NCBI GenBank assembly: GCA_017466345.1
Contig: JAFTUI010000005.1
Coordinates: forward strand, 80,886 to 144,885
Direction: 5' to 3'
DNA length: 64,000 nt
Origin: Tidjanibacter sp.
GTDB lineage: Bacteria > Bacteroidota > Bacteroidia > Bacteroidales > Rikenellaceae
Part shown: piece after piece, positions 1 to 9,642 of the stretch
Layout: each line of letters opens with the position of its first letter
Numbering within the stretch: position 1 is the stretch's first letter
Notes under the pieces: model-generated
The model's database searches: none
Told to the model about the DNA's origin: nothing
Seen by the model: the letters and a program-made list of their open reading frames with translations, nothing else
Position numbers and translations under genes: made by a program

Positions 1-836
1 CGCTCACCAAGCAGGCTATTAATAACTATACCATTAAATATAAAGAGGCAGACGCAAGGGTTAAACGCGAGAAGTACAACATCACCAATGGTGACGAACT
101 TCCCAATGGCGTTATCCAACTTGCTAAGGTTTATCTCGCCAAGAAACGTAAACTCAAAGTGGGCGATAAGATGGCAGGTCGCCACGGTAACAAGGGTATT
201 GTTGCTAAGGTTGTTCGCGATGAGGATATGCCCTTCTTGGAGGATGGCTCGATTGTCGATATTGTACTGAACCCTCTGGGCGTACCTTCGCGTATGAACT
301 TGGGCCAGATTTACGAGACCGTACTCGGTTGGGCAGGTAAGGAGCTCGGCTTGAAGTTCGCTACTCCTATCTTCGATGGTGCTACTTTGGACGAGATTAA
401 CGAGTACACTGCCAAAGCAGGCGTACCCGTGAATGGTTGCTGCCACCTGAGGGATGGTGGTACGGGCGAGAGGTTCGACCAGCCCGCTACTGTGGGTGTC
501 ATCTATATGCTCAAACTTGGTCATATGATTGACGATAAGATGCACGCACGTTCGATTGGTCCTTACTCGCTCATCACTCAGCAGCCTCTGGGTGGTAAGG
601 CACAGTTTGGTGGTCAGAGGTTTGGTGAGATGGAGGTTTGGGCACTCGAAGGCTTCGGTGCTGCCAACATCTTGCAGGAGATTTTGACCATTAAGTCCGA
701 TGACGTTATGGGACGTGCTAAGGCATACGAGGCCATCGTTAAGGGCGACAACCTGCCTACTCCCGGCATTCCCGAGTCACTCAACGTGCTGCTGCACGAG
801 TTGCGCGGTTTGGCAATCAGTGTAAAACTCTCTTAA
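1..836 (+). CDS. rpoB: RNA polymerase beta subunit, C-terminal part (5' end outside window)
   Basis: This is the last roughly 277 codons of the beta subunit of RNA polymerase, open from the window edge (frame 3) to a TAA at 834-836. The visible part includes the [12 protein letters not shown] segment and the conserved [20 protein letters not shown] block that binds beta-prime, and ends in a short C-terminal tail ([10 protein letters not shown]). It acts in the core polymerase in the cytoplasm. rpoC follows after 16 bases, the usual rpoBC arrangement. The promoter and N-terminal two thirds lie upstream and cannot be judged. Confidence 0.98.
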   Translation, partial: LTKQAINNYTIKYKEADARVKREKYNITNGDELPNGVIQLAKVYLAKKRKLKVGDKMAGRHGNKGIVAKVVRDEDMPFLEDGSIVDIVLNPLGVPSRMNLGQIYETVLGWAGKELGLKFATPIFDGATLDEINEYTAKAGVPVNGCCHLRDGGTGERFDQPATVGVIYMLKLGHMIDDKMHARSIGPYSLITQQPLGGKAQFGGQRFGEMEVWALEGFGAANILQEILTIKSDDVMGRAKAYEAIVKGDNLPTPGIPESLNVLLHELRGLAISVKLS

Positions 837-852
837 ACTTGGAAAGAAGAAT

Positions 853-3800
853 ATGGCATACGGTAAAGATAATAAAGTCAATACGACTAATTTTAGCAAA
901 ATCTCGATTGGTCTTGCCTCGCCCGAGGAGATTCTCGAAAATTCGAGCGGCGAGGTACTGAAACCCGAGACAATTAACTATCGTACCTACAAACCCGAGA
1001 GGGATGGTCTTTTCTGCGAGCGCATTTTTGGTCCCGTAAAGGACTACGAGTGCCACTGCGGTAAGTATAAGAGGATTCGCTACAAAGGTATCGTCTGCGA
1101 TAGGTGTGGTGTTGAGGTTACTGAGAAGAAGGTGCGCCGTGAGCGTATGGGTCACATCCAGCTTGTTGTGCCCGTAGTACACATCTGGTACATCCGCTCG
1201 CTACCCTCGAAAATCGGCTACTTGCTCGGTATTCCCAGCAAGAAACTCGATGCAGTAATCTACTACGAGCGCTACATCGTCATCCAGGCAGGTGCTGCTG
1301 CCAACCTGAACCTCCCCAACGGTTGCCAGGACCTCGATTTGCTCTCCGAGAGGGAGTACCTCGACATTTTGGCTGCACTGCCTAAGGGCAACCAGCAGTT
1401 GGAGGATAGCGATCCCGATAAGTTCATCGCTCAGATGGGTGCTGAGGCTGTCCTCACGCTCTTGCAGCGCCTCGACTTGGATAGGCTCAGCGAGCAGTTG
1501 CGCCACAAAGCCTCGCACGAGACTTCGCAGCAGCGTAAGACTGAGGCCCTCAAAAGGCTCAACATTATCGAGGCTTTCCGCGAGTCGAAGGATATTAACA
1601 AACCCGAGTGGATGGTGTTGAAGGTTATCCCCGTAACTCCTCCCGAGTTGCGTCCTTTGGTACCTCTGGATGGTGGTAGGTTCGCTACTTCGGACTTGAA
1701 CGACCTCTATCGTAGGGTTATCATCCGCAACAACCGTCTGAAACGACTCATTGAGATTAAGGCTCCTGAGGTTATCTTGCGCAACGAGAAACGTATGTTG
1801 CAGGAGGCTGTGGACTGCTTGTTCGATAACTCGCGCAAGACCAGCGCCGTAAAGAGCGAGAGCAACCGCCCCTTGAAGTCGCTTAGCGATAGCTTGAAGG
1901 GTAAACAGGGACGCTTCCGTCAGAACCTGCTCGGTAAACGTGTAGACTACTCGGCACGTTCGGTTATCGTTGTAGGTCCCGAGTTGAAGATGCACGAGAT
2001 GGGTATTCCTAAGGATATGGCTGCCGAGTTGTACAAACCCTTCATCATCCGCAAACTCATCGAGCGCGGCATCGTGAAGACCGTGAAATCGGCTAAGAAA
2101 ATTATCGACAGGAAAGATCCTATCATCTGGGATATTTTGGAGAACGTCATCAAGGGTCATCCCGTACTGATGAACCGTGCTCCTACCCTTCACCGTCTTG
2201 GTATCCAGGCATTCCAGCCCAAGCTGATTGAGGGTAAGGCAATGCAGTTGCACCCTCTGGCTTGTACGGCGTTCAACGCGGACTTCGATGGTGACCAGAT
2301 GGCAGTGCACTTGCCCCTCGGCAACGCAGCAATCTTGGAGGCTCAACTTCTGATGCTCGGTTCGCACAACATCCTCAACCCTGCCAACGGTGCGCCTATT
2401 ACCGTACCTTCGCAGGATATGGTGCTTGGTTTGTACTACATCACCAAGATTTTCGGCACCGAGGAGCGTTCGGGCAAAGATAAGGCTGCCTACCTTGCAG
2501 AACTCAAAGAGAGGGGTGAGAGCGTAAATCGCTGGGATGATTTGCAGAATGGCGACATCAAACCCAAGGAGGGCGTGAAGCCAGCCTTTACCTTCTACGG
2601 TCCCGAGGAGGCTATCATCGCCTACAACGAGGGTAGGGTAGATTTGCACACTCTTGTGAATGTGAAGATCAATACTGTTGACGAGAATGGTAACGACATT
2701 ACTAAGGTAATTCCCACTTCGGTAGGTCGTGTGCTCTTCAACCAGGTTGTACCCAAAGAGGTTGGCTATATCAACTTGCTCTTGAAGAAGAATACACTGA
2801 GGGATATCATTGGTGTTGTAATGAAGAAGTCGGGTGCCGACAAGGCTGCTGCCTTCCTCGATGACATCAAGGCTCTGGGTTATAGGATGGCATTCCAGGG
2901 TGGTTTGTCGTTCAACTTGGGCGCAGTTATCATCCCCGAGGAGAAGAAGACGCTCGTAGAGCAGGGTAACCAGCAGGTTGCTCAGTTCTTGGAGCAGTAC
3001 AATATGGGTCTTATTACCAACAACGAGCGTTACAACAAGGTTATTGACGTTTGGACAAACGTGAACAACCGAGTAACCGCAGCGGTTTACAACCACCTGA
3101 AAGCAGACCAAGACGGCTTCAACCCCGTATTTATGATGCTTGATTCGGGTGCTCGTGGTAGTAGGGAGCAGATTCGTCAGCTCGGTGGTATGCGTGGTCT
3201 GATGGCTAAACCCCAGAAATCGGGTGCTGAGGGCGGTCAGACTATCGAGAACCCCATTTTGTCGAACTTTAAGGAGGGTCTGTCGGTGTTGGAGTACTTC
3301 ATCTCCACCCACGGTGCTCGTAAAGGTTTGGCGGATACCGCATTGAAGACTGCGGACGCAGGTTATCTGACCCGCCGTCTGGTAGATGTTGCAAATGACG
3401 TTATCATCAACGAGGAGGATTGCGGCACCTTGCGTGGTTTGACTGCTACGGCTGTTAAACGCAACGATGCAGTTATCCAGAGCCTCTACGACAGGATTTT
3501 GGGACGTACGGCTGTTGAGGATGTTGTTAATCCCCACACCGGCGAGGTTATCGTCAATGCTGGCGAGGAGATCAACGAGGAGGCTGCTGCGGCTATCGAG
3601 AAGGCTGGCATCGAGAAGGTGGAGATCCGCTCGGTACTCACCTGCGAGTCGCGCCACGGTGTCTGCGCTAAGTGCTATGGTCGCAACCTTGCAACGGGTC
3701 GTCCCGTACAGAAGGGTGAGGTTGTGGGCGTTATCGCTGCACAGTCCATCGGTGAGCCTGGTACTCAGCTGACTCTGCGTACCTTCCACGTTGGTGGTGT

Positions 3801-5226
3801 TGCAAGTGGTTCTTCGATTGACAACCGCCTTGTTGCAAAACACGAGGGTCTGATTGAGATTGACGAGTTGCGTACCATCAAGACCAAAGACCGCGAGGGC
3901 AACGCTAAGAACTTGGTTGTTAGCCGCCAGGCAGAGTTGCGCATCGTGAGCAAGGAGACAGGTAGCACACTGTTTACCTACAACTTGGCTTACGGTTCGA
4001 CTCTCTATAAACTCGCTGGCGAGGAGGTCAAGAAAGGCGATGTTATCTGCGAGTGGGATCCCTTCAACGCAGTTATCATCTCGGAGTACGATGGTAAGGC
4101 ACAGTTCGACAATGTTGTTGAGGGTGTTACCTACCGCGATGAGTATGACGAGACAACCGGTCTGAGGGAGAAAGTGATTATCGAGTCGCGTGATAGGAAC
4201 CGCAACCCCTTGATTCGTATCGTAGATAAGGACGGCGTTGAGCAGAAACAGTACAACTTGCCTGTTGGTGCACACGTTGTTGTTAAGGAGAACGCCAAGA
4301 TTAAGGCAGGCGAGATTCTGATTAAAATTCCTCGCTCGTTTGGTAAGGCAGGCGATATTACCGGTGGTCTTCCCCGTGTTACGGAGTTGTTCGAGGCTCG
4401 TAACCCCTCGAACCCCGCAGTGGTTTCGGAGATTGACGGTGAGGTATCGTTCGGCAAAATCAAACGTGGTAATAGGGAGATTATCATTACCGCTCGCGAT
4501 GGCGAGGTTTGCAAATACCTCGTGCCCCTGAGCCGCCAGATTTTGGTTCAGGAGAACGACTACGTTAGGGCAGGTATGGCTCTTTCGGACGGTGCAATCA
4601 CTCCTAACGACATTCTTACCATCCTCGGTCCTACCAAGGTTCAGGAGTATATCGTGAACGAGGTACAGGAGGTTTACCGTGGTCAGGGTGTGAAGATCAA
4701 CGACAAACACTTCGAGGTAATCGTTCGTCAGATGATGAACAAGGTTCAGATTGTGGATTCGGGCGACACCCGCTTCCTGCCTGAGCAGATTGTCGACAAG
4801 TGGGAGTTTATGGAGGTCAATGACTCGCTCTACGACAAGGTTTACGTTGTTGATGCGGGCGACTCGCAGAACGTAAGGGCAGACCAGATTATCTCTGTTC
4901 GCCAGTTGCGTGACGAGAACTCCTCGCTCAAACGTAGAGACCTCAGGACTGTTACTGTTAGGGAGATTGTCCCCGCAACCTCGCGTCAGGTATTGCAGGG
5001 TATCACCCGCGCAGCATTGCAGACCAGCTCGTTTATGTCGGCTGCATCGTTCCAGGAGACCACCAAGGTTCTGAACGAGGCTGCAATCTTCGGTAAGGTC
5101 GATCCTCTGTTGAACCTGAAAGAGAACGTCATCTGCGGTCACCTCATTCCTGCTGGTACGGGTGTTCGTGATTGGCAGAACGTGAGCGTAGGTGCTAAGA
5201 GCGATTTTGACAAACTCGCCGAGTAA
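853..5226 (+). CDS. rpoC: RNA polymerase beta' subunit
   Basis: Full-length beta-prime subunit of 1457 residues, the catalytic half of the polymerase core. The N-terminal zinc site has Cys at 67, 69, 82 and 85. The absolutely conserved NADFDGDQM loop carries the three catalytic Mg-binding aspartates at 477, 479 and 481. A second Cys-rich zinc site lies near residue 931 ([11 protein letters not shown]). The start is the ATG 16 bases after rpoB with an AAAGAAGA-type leader. Codon use matches the highly expressed genes nearby. A long open frame on the opposite strand is a by-product of codon bias. Transcription is probably co-directional with rpoB; hairpins follow the stop codon. Confidence 0.99.
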   Translation: MAYGKDNKVNTTNFSKISIGLASPEEILENSSGEVLKPETINYRTYKPERDGLFCERIFGPVKDYECHCGKYKRIRYKGIVCDRCGVEVTEKKVRRERMGHIQLVVPVVHIWYIRSLPSKIGYLLGIPSKKLDAVIYYERYIVIQAGAAANLNLPNGCQDLDLLSEREYLDILAALPKGNQQLEDSDPDKFIAQMGAEAVLTLLQRLDLDRLSEQLRHKASHETSQQRKTEALKRLNIIEAFRESKDINKPEWMVLKVIPVTPPELRPLVPLDGGRFATSDLNDLYRRVIIRNNRLKRLIEIKAPEVILRNEKRMLQEAVDCLFDNSRKTSAVKSESNRPLKSLSDSLKGKQGRFRQNLLGKRVDYSARSVIVVGPELKMHEMGIPKDMAAELYKPFIIRKLIERGIVKTVKSAKKIIDRKDPIIWDILENVIKGHPVLMNRAPTLHRLGIQAFQPKLIEGKAMQLHPLACTAFNADFDGDQMAVHLPLGNAAILEAQLLMLGSHNILNPANGAPITVPSQDMVLGLYYITKIFGTEERSGKDKAAYLAELKERGESVNRWDDLQNGDIKPKEGVKPAFTFYGPEEAIIAYNEGRVDLHTLVNVKINTVDENGNDITKVIPTSVGRVLFNQVVPKEVGYINLLLKKNTLRDIIGVVMKKSGADKAAAFLDDIKALGYRMAFQGGLSFNLGAVIIPEEKKTLVEQGNQQVAQFLEQYNMGLITNNERYNKVIDVWTNVNNRVTAAVYNHLKADQDGFNPVFMMLDSGARGSREQIRQLGGMRGLMAKPQKSGAEGGQTIENPILSNFKEGLSVLEYFISTHGARKGLADTALKTADAGYLTRRLVDVANDVIINEEDCGTLRGLTATAVKRNDAVIQSLYDRILGRTAVEDVVNPHTGEVIVNAGEEINEEAAAAIEKAGIEKVEIRSVLTCESRHGVCAKCYGRNLATGRPVQKGEVVGVIAAQSIGEPGTQLTLRTFHVGGVASGSSIDNRLVAKHEGLIEIDELRTIKTKDREGNAKNLVVSRQAELRIVSKETGSTLFTYNLAYGSTLYKLAGEEVKKGDVICEWDPFNAVIISEYDGKAQFDNVVEGVTYRDEYDETTGLREKVIIESRDRNRNPLIRIVDKDGVEQKQYNLPVGAHVVVKENAKIKAGEILIKIPRSFGKAGDITGGLPRVTELFEARNPSNPAVVSEIDGEVSFGKIKRGNREIIITARDGEVCKYLVPLSRQILVQENDYVRAGMALSDGAITPNDILTILGPTKVQEYIVNEVQEVYRGQGVKINDKHFEVIVRQMMNKVQIVDSGDTRFLPEQIVDKWEFMEVNDSLYDKVYVVDAGDSQNVRADQIISVRQLRDENSSLKRRDLRTVTVREIVPATSRQVLQGITRAALQTSSFMSAASFQETTKVLNEAAIFGKVDPLLNLKENVICGHLIPAGTGVRDWQNVSVGAKSDFDKLAE

Positions 5227-5227
5227 A

Positions 5228-5685
5228 AAACGCATATAAGCGGCGATTTAGTCGTTGCACTGCGATAAACCACCTCCTCATTTACGATGAGTAAACTGCG
5301 GAGGTGGTTTTCTTGTGCGCCTATAACTCGCTCGCTTCTATGCGCTTTTACAAAAATACATATAACGGGTGCTTTTTGCACCAAAATTCAGAGAGCGGAC
5401 TCCTTATTTACGCTTAGTAAACTGCGGAGCCCGCTCCTTCTTTTGGCACAAAAATCCCTCCGTTCTCTGCGTTTTTACCGCTTGGGAGAAATCCCATCAC
5501 AAAAGAGGCGTTACGCCTCCGCCTATAAATCGCTCGCTTATCTGCATTTTTTCAAAAACACATATAACGCGCGTCTGCTGCGTTATACTTCGATAAGCGG
5601 CTTCCTCATTTGCGTTAAGCAAACTGCGGAGCCGCTTTCTCGTATGCCTTGCATCCATTGCGTTCTCTGTGTTTTTGTCTAAGGC
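5228..5685 (+). repeat. Three tandem divergent copies of a two-hairpin intergenic element
   Basis: The gap after rpoC has no convincing gene. It holds three related units whose main hairpins have outer stems at 5268-5277/5300-5309, 5393-5403/5426-5436 and 5596-5605/5628-5636. Each encloses a short inner stem (TTTAC/GTAAA or TTTGC/GCAAA) and a constant ACTGC before the 3' arm. The outer stems differ between copies but stay paired (AACCACCTCC with GGAGGTGGTT; AGCGGCTTCC with GGAGCCGCT). Linkers such as CATATAACG and CGCTCGCTT recur. A fourth copy follows the acyl-CoA ligase gene at 58150-58278. The first hairpin ends in TTTTCTT and could terminate rpoC transcription. Confidence 0.8.
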
Positions 5686-5745
5686 TTATAGGGCATATAA
5701 GGCATATAGGTCTTATAGGGCTTATGGGAGGACTGAGAGATAAGG
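5684..5745 (+). repeat. Short tandem tail (GCTTATAGG-like 9-mers)
   Basis: Runs of near-identical 9-10-base units (AAGGCTTATAGGGCATATAAGG and similar) form the variable tail of a dispersed family. Elsewhere this tail is preceded by a fixed core, GTCTAACGTCAATAGTCC; here the core is reduced to GTCTAAGG. Related copies lie at 18280-18350, 44930-44965, 58275-58350 and 62070-62120. Confidence 0.6.
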
Positions 5746-5757
5746 GAGTGTGGATTC

Positions 5758-6402
5758 TTAGGCTTGGGGAGTGTGTGGTTTGGGGCTGGTGGTGACGCCC
5801 AACCAGAGGAGCAGTTGCCCTGCGAAATAGAGCACGAGAGAGAGGCTCTGCAAGGTGTGGTTGGGGGCGAGGAAGATGAGGAATGCCAAAAGGAGGTCGG
5901 AGAGGACAAAGAGAACTGCCCCCAAGCCCACCTTCTGGCGACCCGTGAGGAGTGCTGTGGCGACCATAGCACCTATCAATAGCGAGTAGCCCACAACACC
6001 AAATTTGATGATTGGGGTCCCGATGGCGGGTAGAATAACGATGTAGGTCACAATGCAGAGCACCGCGGGGAGTGCGGCTGCAAGTAATATGCCCCGCAGC
6101 GACACTTTGGGTACAAGTCGGCGGAGGGTTAGGATATAGCAGATTTGCGCCAGTGCGAAGGCACCGATTTGTGGCAGTAGGGTGCCCAAGTCGCCAAAGA
6201 GGTCGCCCAATGCCGAGCAGGCAAGTGCGAGGGTGAGCAGAGGGCTGCGGTGGCGGAGCGAACAGAGTGTCAGTAACAAGAGCGGATAGACCAACTTGTG
6301 GGGTGCCGCTATGGGCGAGAAATAGAGCCCACAAAGCAGCAGGTAGAGCACCACAATGGTGCTCCGCCAACTCCACTTTGGTATGTTGTTGCCGCTTTTC
6401 AA
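5758..6402 (-). CDS. YhhN family integral membrane protein (lysoplasmalogenase-like)
   Basis: A 214-residue protein made almost entirely of hydrophobic helices (about seven or eight). It has the family signatures ALGDLFGD near residue 65 and the later GAVLFVLSDLLLA segment, whose acidic residues mark the YhhN/TMEM86 family. Characterised members hydrolyse the vinyl-ether bond of lysoplasmalogens; whether this one does so is unknown. It would sit in the inner membrane. The gene is transcribed alone: it is 75 bases from the TlpA-like gene on the same strand, with a repeat-rich gap on the other side. Confidence 0.75.
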   Translation of the reverse strand: MKSGNNIPKWSWRSTIVVLYLLLCGLYFSPIAAPHKLVYPLLLLTLCSLRHRSPLLTLALACSALGDLFGDLGTLLPQIGAFALAQICYILTLRRLVPKVSLRGILLAAALPAVLCIVTYIVILPAIGTPIIKFGVVGYSLLIGAMVATALLTGRQKVGLGAVLFVLSDLLLAFLIFLAPNHTLQSLSLVLYFAGQLLLWLGVTTSPKPHTPQA

Positions 6403-6477
6403 CCTGCTATTTTAGTTAATAACGTAACGTGTGAGGTGTTTCGTGCGGAGGGGCGCATATTTCGCGCATCAACCCTT

Positions 6478-7644
6478 CTACTCCAAGTGTTCTGCAACTT
6501 TTTGGAGGAGCGAGCCAGTGCCGTAACCCATCCAACGGTCTATAATCATCCCCTCGGGCGAGATGAGCGTGTAGTTGGGTATGCCTCCCTGGTCATAGTG
6601 AGCATAGATGCCGCTCTCCTGCTTGCCATCGCTCCAATTGTGCCACGACATTGTGTGTCGCTCGGAGGCTTCGCGCCATACCTTGTCGGTGTCGGTCGTG
6701 ATGCTCACAACCCTCAGGCGGTCTTTGTACTTCTCGGCAATCTCGCCCATCTCGGGCAGTGCCATTATGCAGGGACCACAGCCACAGCTCCACATATCGA
6801 GCAGAATATAATAACCGCTTAACTCCGAGAGGGTGTGACTACCGCCCTCCAAATCGTAGAACTCACCATCAATCATAGGTTCGCCAATGGTCGCCTCCTT
6901 GGTAGGGTAAACTCGGGTTTTTATCTTCTCGTAAGAGGGGTGATTATGCCATTCTTCGCCAAGTGAGTTGAAAATATCCTCAACCTCTTTGCGGTGTGAG
7001 AACTCAGGGTAAGACTTAAACATACTCGACATTTCGCAAAGGTGCATCATGCCGACTTCGTCCATTTTGCATCTTCTCATACGTTTGAGTAGGTGCTTGT
7101 GAATTTCTGATTGAAGTCGCAGTTGTTCATTACCCAAACTGTCATATTTGGCTTCTAGCAATGCCATGTCTGCATTGGGCTCGTCCATAGCAGCCCAAAG
7201 CATATTGTCTTCTATTAGAGCCCTTTGTAAATCTTTGTATATCTCTTTTGCACAACGAATATAGCCCTGCTGTGAGCGGTTTTCGGGGGCGGGACCTTTG
7301 ACCTTCCAAGTGTAGACTAACTTATCCTCGCCCGTGATGACCACCTTGTCGCCTGCCTCTGCCCAAATGCGGGCTTCCATATTCGGGAAGTCATCCCTCC
7401 AACAGAGTAGCGTCAGGTGCTCTTTGGCAGCCTCAGGGGTAATGCGGAAGTAGAATTTGCCACTTTGGAGCGTGTCGTGGGCTATTGCTGTGCCGGCATT
7501 ACCATCGAGTCGGAAGAGGTAAAACACTGCGCCATCTTCCACATTGGTCACATTGCCCTCAATCTCGTAGTAATCTTTTGGCGTACTCGGTCCGCACGCC
7601 ACCATTGCCAATGCAATGCCAAAAAGTAAAATCAGTCGTTTCAT
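6478..7644 (-). CDS. TlpA-like thiol-disulfide oxidoreductase lipoprotein with DUF4369 domain
   Basis: A 388-residue secreted protein. The N-terminus is a lipoprotein signal with the lipid-attachment Cys at 17 (AMVAC). Residues 25-130 resemble DUF4369, the middle is a helical spacer, and the C-terminus is a thioredoxin-fold TlpA/AhpC-TSA domain with the active site C289-G-P-C292 preceded by W285. Such proteins sit in the periplasm anchored to a membrane and reduce or isomerise disulfides; they are abundant in Bacteroidales. An extra Cys at 287 (CGCGPC) is unusual and could influence the active-site disulfide. The natural substrate is unknown. Confidence 0.85.
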   Translation of the reverse strand: MKRLILLFGIALAMVACGPSTPKDYYEIEGNVTNVEDGAVFYLFRLDGNAGTAIAHDTLQSGKFYFRITPEAAKEHLTLLCWRDDFPNMEARIWAEAGDKVVITGEDKLVYTWKVKGPAPENRSQQGYIRCAKEIYKDLQRALIEDNMLWAAMDEPNADMALLEAKYDSLGNEQLRLQSEIHKHLLKRMRRCKMDEVGMMHLCEMSSMFKSYPEFSHRKEVEDIFNSLGEEWHNHPSYEKIKTRVYPTKEATIGEPMIDGEFYDLEGGSHTLSELSGYYILLDMWSCGCGPCIMALPEMGEIAEKYKDRLRVVSITTDTDKVWREASERHTMSWHNWSDGKQESGIYAHYDQGGIPNYTLISPEGMIIDRWMGYGTGSLLQKVAEHLE

Positions 7645-7757
7645 ATCATCACTAATAAGTGGGTTTATACTCTATAATAGTAAGCCTTATTTGCCCACAT
7701 CTTGCTCTTGGGTATCTTTTTTAATACCCGTGAGTTTGGAGGGGTGCTGAAAATTCT

Positions 7758-7862
7758 CAATTGACCAGCCTTTGGCTGCTCTAAAATGCTCCCGCTCGGC
7801 ATAGTCTGCAAGCAGCCCCCGCCCTCGCTCAATTCTCAATTCTCAATTCTCAATTCTCAAGT
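7758..7862 (-). repeat. Dispersed ~85-nt hairpin repeat (copy 1) with heptamer tail
   Basis: A reverse-strand copy of an element also seen at 12401-12479, 32119-32203, 32205-32289, 36611-36698 and 54487-54574, with a diverged copy at 40224-40300. It contains GACCAGCC/GGCTGCTC arms, the constant AAAATGCTCCCGCTCGGCAT segment and a second GCAGCC segment. It is flanked by tandem CAATTCT heptamers (7834-7860). The rest of the 225-base gap between yraN and the TlpA-like gene shows no gene. Confidence 0.8.
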
Positions 7863-7869
7863 CCCCCCT

Positions 7870-8238
7870 CTACCAACGTAGGTTGGCTGCATCGGGGATG
7901 TAGTCGATGGTGTAGGAGCCGTCATCGTGTTCCACAACAGCCATAAAGTCGAGCCACACCTCCGCCTCTATGGCGTGCATCTGAACGTAGTGGTTTATCG
8001 CCTTCGTGAGATTGCGAATCTTCTTGCTCGTGAGTGCCTCCTCGGGCGTGGTTAGCGACCCGATATGGCGTGTCTTGACCTCCACGAAGTGGTAGTGACC
8101 CTCGTTAGTGAGGGTCACAAGGTCAATCTCGTGGGGCGGGGTGCGCCAATTGCGCTCGACAACAACGTGACCGTGCTGTCGGAGCCACTCCATTGCCGCC
8201 TTCTCGCCCTCGGCACCTATGCGTAGCGTGTCGCCCAT
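7870..8238 (-). CDS. yraN: YraN family (UPF0102) endonuclease-like protein
   Basis: A small 122-residue cytoplasmic protein with the YraN/UPF0102 pattern. An N-terminal GAEGEKAAMEWLRQHGH segment is followed by NWRTPPHEIDLVTL, and then HFVEVKTRH. The spaced E, D and EVK residues match the PD-(D/E)xK nuclease fold. The biochemical role of the family is poorly defined; a link to DNA processing is assumed from the fold. It lies 15 bases downstream of pepE and is probably cotranscribed with it. Confidence 0.88.
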   Translation of the reverse strand: MGDTLRIGAEGEKAAMEWLRQHGHVVVERNWRTPPHEIDLVTLTNEGHYHFVEVKTRHIGSLTTPEEALTSKKIRNLTKAINHYVQMHAIEAEVWLDFMAVVEHDDGSYTIDYIPDAANLRW

Positions 8239-8253
8239 AGGGAGCCGAAAGAG

Positions 8254-8958
8254 TTATTTCAGAAGGAAATCGAGCGAGTCGCCAGCCTGCACCTCATAGG
8301 GCTCTATGCCGTGGCGGAAGATGCGCATCGGGCGAGGACCAATAAGCGAGAGGTCGCCATCTACATAGCGGAGCATACACCCCTCTCGCAAACCTACAAC
8401 CCACATTGTAGGGTTGGCAACCACATACTCGGCAATGCGCTGCTCGCGAGTCTCGCCGGCGTGACCCTCGGGGTTGGCATCGAGATAGTGGGGATTGATT
8501 TGGAATGGTATGGCACCAATGGCGCTGAACGATGCGGGTTGCACGATGGGCATATCGTTGGTGGTGCAGAGGGTGGGGCAAGCCACATTGCTGCCTGCGC
8601 TCCAACCAACGTAGGGCGTTCCCTCGTTGAGTTTGGCAAGGATAGCCTCCATAAGCCCCTGCTCGTGCATATTCTTCACCAGGTGGAAGGTGTTGCCGCC
8701 ACCCACCACAATAGCCTCAGCCGAGAGGATAGCTTCGCGGGGCGAGGCGGCGTGGTGTACGGAGCGCACACGGATGCCAATCTCCTCGAAGCGAGCCTGC
8801 ACCTTAGCCTCGTACTCGTCATAGGAGAATGTTACGCCTGCATAGGGGACAAAAGCGACCTCTTTGACACCTTTGAGATGTTCGGCGATTTGTGCAAGTG
8901 GATAGCGCAGATACTCTTCGCCTGCGTTTGTGGAGTTGCTTATGAGCAATAGTTTCAT
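8254..8958 (-). CDS. pepE: Dipeptidase E (alpha-aspartyl dipeptidase)
   Basis: A 234-residue member of peptidase family S51, which hydrolyses dipeptides with N-terminal aspartate. The nucleophile Ser120 lies in GWSAGSN, Asp135 in CTTNDMP and His157 in INPHYLD; these positions equal the catalytic triad of the characterised Salmonella enzyme. A VVGGGNTFHLV block precedes the nucleophile elbow. No signal peptide, so cytoplasmic. It is probably the first gene of a pair with yraN. Length is normal for the family. Confidence 0.93.
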   Translation of the reverse strand: MKLLLISNSTNAGEEYLRYPLAQIAEHLKGVKEVAFVPYAGVTFSYDEYEAKVQARFEEIGIRVRSVHHAASPREAILSAEAIVVGGGNTFHLVKNMHEQGLMEAILAKLNEGTPYVGWSAGSNVACPTLCTTNDMPIVQPASFSAIGAIPFQINPHYLDANPEGHAGETREQRIAEYVVANPTMWVVGLREGCMLRYVDGDLSLIGPRPMRIFRHGIEPYEVQAGDSLDFLLK

Positions 8959-9192
8959 AGTCTTTATGGTTTTAGGTAATTGAAATTCTCATTAAAGGTA
9001 CGGATAATTGCCGAGAGCGACAAATTTGTGGCTTGTTTTTTGCGAAAAATGGCTAAAAACTCCCGAAAGAAGATAATTGGCGACTTTTTAGAGATTAAGT
9101 GTAAGTTGTACATAATCAGTCTAATAGAAAGGTGGCAACTTGTGGTGGGTGCAAAAAAGTTGCCAAAATGAGCGAGTTTCGGGAAAAAGTAT
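8959..9192. other. Divergent intergenic region pepE / acpP
   Basis: About 310 bases separate pepE (reverse) from acpP (forward). The part before the acpP promoter is AT-rich. I see no gene, repeat or clear operator in it. Confidence 0.5.
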
Positions 9193-9200
9193 TATATTTG
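9193..9200 (+). promoter_or_regulatory. Bacteroidota -7 box for acpP
   Basis: TATATTTG matches the Bacteroidota -7 consensus TAnnTTTG and lies 67 bases before the acpP start. No good TTTG was found at the expected upstream spacing, so the call rests on the -7 box alone. Confidence 0.5.
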
Positions 9201-9267
9201 TGACGATTTTCGCTCTTGTAGTGAGAAGAAAAGTAGCCACACAATGTTAAACTTAAACTTATAAATT

Positions 9268-9504
9268 ATGTCAGAAATTTCTCAGAAAGTAGTTGAGATT
9301 ATCAAAGACAGGTTGAATCAGGACGAGAAAAACATCACCCCCGAGGCAAGCTTCGCTAACGACCTCGGCGCAGATTCGCTTGACACCGTTGAACTTATTA
9401 TGGCTTTTGAAGAGGAGTTTGGTTTGGAGATTCCCGATGAGGCAGCAGAGAAAATCTCGACTGTTGGCGATGCCATTAAGTATGTTGAGGAGCACGCTAA
9501 ATAA
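9268..9504 (+). CDS. acpP: Acyl carrier protein
   Basis: A 78-residue acidic protein that carries growing acyl chains in fatty-acid synthesis. The phosphopantetheine attachment site is Ser37 in [11 protein letters not shown], and the rest follows the four-helix ACP pattern. It is followed by an intrinsic terminator and then fabF, the usual acpP-fabF pairing. The start follows an AT-rich leader typical of this phylum. Confidence 0.98.
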   Translation: MSEISQKVVEIIKDRLNQDEKNITPEASFANDLGADSLDTVELIMAFEEEFGLEIPDEAAEKISTVGDAIKYVEEHAK

Positions 9505-9546
9505 TTTTATCGCGCTCAATACGAAAAGATCAACAGAGTATATGGG

Positions 9547-9584
9547 TGAGGTAAAATGTGCTATTTTACCTCACTTTTTCTTTT
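9547..9584 (+). terminator. Intrinsic terminator between acpP and fabF
   Basis: GTGAGGTAAAAT (from 9547) pairs with ATTTTACCTCAC (to 9574) across a short loop and is followed by TTTTTCTTTT. It ends a monocistronic acpP transcript, or lets a fraction of polymerase continue into fabF. Confidence 0.85.
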
Positions 9585-9642
9585 AGCACACATTTTTTGT
9601 TGCTACAATTCTAACACCTAACAGAAACTAACTCTTTTTATT

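Noticed and set aside
1201-5235. A 1344-codon open frame on the strand opposite rpoC
   Set aside because: It mirrors rpoC exactly, has no ribosome-binding site or recognisable domain, and is the usual by-product of strong codon bias in a highly expressed gene.
5287-5682. Open frames in the gap after rpoC
   Set aside because: They coincide with tandem hairpin repeats and translate the repeats; no start signal or domain.
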